6,233 nucleotides of DNA. It comes from Anaerolineae bacterium (lineage in GTDB: Bacteria > Chloroflexota > Anaerolineae > Anaerolineales > Villigracilaceae). The notes under the pieces were generated by a model. That model was not told the DNA's origin and searched no databases. It was given only the letters and a program-made list of their open reading frames with translations. How positions within the stretch are numbered: position 1 is the stretch's first letter; the number at the start of each line of letters is the position of its first letter. The stretch spans positions 853 through 7,085 of the forward strand of contig PLNY01000036.1 in NCBI GenBank assembly GCA_003141915.1, written 5' to 3'. A program made the translations under genes and the position numbers. Of this stretch, positions 5,356 to 6,233 are shown piece after piece.

Positions 5356-6233
5356 GTGGATACAATAAAAGTGGGTGTAATTGGTTATGGATATTGGGGA
5401 CCAAACCTGGCTCGGAATTTTTACGAACTTCCCTCGTCTCAACTGGTCGCGATTGCTGATTTAAGGGAAGATCAATTGAAGCGCGCCAAATCCAGATATC
5501 CTGGAGTGATTCTGGTATCCGATTATCAGGAGCTTTTCAAAATGGGTTTGGATGCGGTGGTCGTCTCTACCCCGCCCAAAACGCATTATAAAGTCGCCAA
5601 AGACTGTTTGCTAAATGGTTTGCACGTTTTGATTGAGAAGCCGATTACACAGAATAGCCGCGATGCAGAGGAACTAGTTCAAATTGCAGATGACAGGAAA
5701 TTGACTCTTATGGTCGGTCATACATTTGAATACAACTCCGCGGTTGTGGCGATGAAGAAATATATCGAAAGCAAAGAGTTGGGCGATCTTTATTATATTG
5801 ATACTGCCCGATTAAATCTTGGTTTGTTTCAGCGTGACTCAAATGTGCTTTGGGACCTTGCTCCACATGATTTATCGATTCTGCTTTATCTTCTCGGGGA
5901 AAATCCAATCTCAGTAAGTGCTCAAGGAATGCCATGTGTTATTCCGGGCATTTATGATGTGGCTTACTTGAGCTTGATCTTTCCGCATAATTTGACGGCT
6001 TATGTTCATGTAAGCTGGCTGGATCCATGCAAGGTGCGCCGAGTTACTGTTGTTGGAAGCAAGAAAATGGCCGTTTACAACGATATGGAGGCAGAGGGAA
6101 AGATCAAGATCTACGATAAGGGCATTGAAGCACCGGACGATACAAACGGCTTCGGTGAATTTCAATACAATTATCGTTCAGGAGATATTACTATTCCGAA
6201 AATCCATTTTGTTGAGCCTCTCCTTCAGGAATG
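5356..6233 (+). CDS. Gfo/Idh/MocA family sugar-nucleotide dehydrogenase, 3' end outside window
   Basis: 292 complete codons from a GTG start, open to the window end; family members run to about 330-350 residues, so roughly 40-60 are missing. The N-terminal Rossmann domain has VGVIGYGYWGPNLAR (6-20, NAD(P)-binding Gly-x-Gly), VAIADL with an acidic residue suited to NAD(H) binding, and VVVSTPPKTHY (68-78). The catalytic EKP motif follows (Lys95), then VGHTFEYN (120-127), and WDLAPHD (166-172) with the likely catalytic His171. The combination EKP, GHTFEYN and WDLAPHD resembles the WlbA/WbpB type, which oxidises C3 of UDP-N-acetylglucosaminuronate on the way to 2,3-diamino sugars, but other nucleotide sugars are possible. 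It is cytoplasmic, 26 bases after the sugar transferase, and probably makes a modified sugar for the polysaccharide. Family call firm; exact substrate inferred. Confidence 0.88.
   Translation, partial: MDTIKVGVIGYGYWGPNLARNFYELPSSQLVAIADLREDQLKRAKSRYPGVILVSDYQELFKMGLDAVVVSTPPKTHYKVAKDCLLNGLHVLIEKPITQNSRDAEELVQIADDRKLTLMVGHTFEYNSAVVAMKKYIESKELGDLYYIDTARLNLGLFQRDSNVLWDLAPHDLSILLYLLGENPISVSAQGMPCVIPGIYDVAYLSLIFPHNLTAYVHVSWLDPCKVRRVTVVGSKKMAVYNDMEAEGKIKIYDKGIEAPDDTNGFGEFQYNYRSGDITIPKIHFVEPLLQE

Noticed and set aside
1..6233. CRISPR array, rRNA or complete insertion sequence
   Set aside because: No regularly spaced direct repeats, rRNA-like sequence or transposase frame was seen on either strand.

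Overview
The window looks like part of a bacterial chromosome of moderate G+C. It may come from a Chloroflexi (Anaerolineae-like) genome: the BcsB-like protein, the Wzz-type protein fused to a GGDEF-type domain and the sugar transferase together resemble exopolysaccharide loci of that group. That placement is recall-based inference, since no marker gene is present.

Positions 1-600 look like a tRNA-associated integration scar. A tRNA-Gln(CUG) gene (79-149) is followed by a rho-independent terminator (199-231). On the minus strand is a decayed C-terminal piece of a tyrosine recombinase (about 256-530), with its Arg box destroyed and a frameshift. Beyond it are an inverted repeat (571-599) and a very A/T-rich intergenic stretch.

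Positions 751-6233 look like one plus-strand operon, with short gaps and a good ribosome binding site before every gene. In order it holds: a small divergent Cro/C1-type HTH protein, whose ribosome binding site directly follows a perfect 13-bp palindrome; a Wzz-type two-TM membrane protein carrying a cytoplasmic degenerate GGDEF domain (signature NDYSF, but an intact RxxD inhibitory-site motif); a secreted, membrane-anchored BcsB-like protein with two repeats; a polyprenyl-phosphate sugar-1-phosphate transferase with the catalytic Asp-Glu pair; and a Gfo/Idh/MocA sugar-nucleotide dehydrogenase cut by the window end.

Read together, the genes fit assembly of an exopolysaccharide or surface glycan. 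The dehydrogenase would help make an unusual nucleotide sugar, the transferase would load the first sugar on the lipid carrier, and the Wzz-type and BcsB-like proteins would act in chain-length control and export. The most notable hypothesis is that the Wzz-ψGGDEF fusion is a cyclic-di-GMP receptor that controls polymer length or export, in place of the tyrosine kinase usually paired with Wzz-type proteins in bacteria that use one. No cellulose synthase catalytic subunit (BcsA), polymerase or flippase is visible here.
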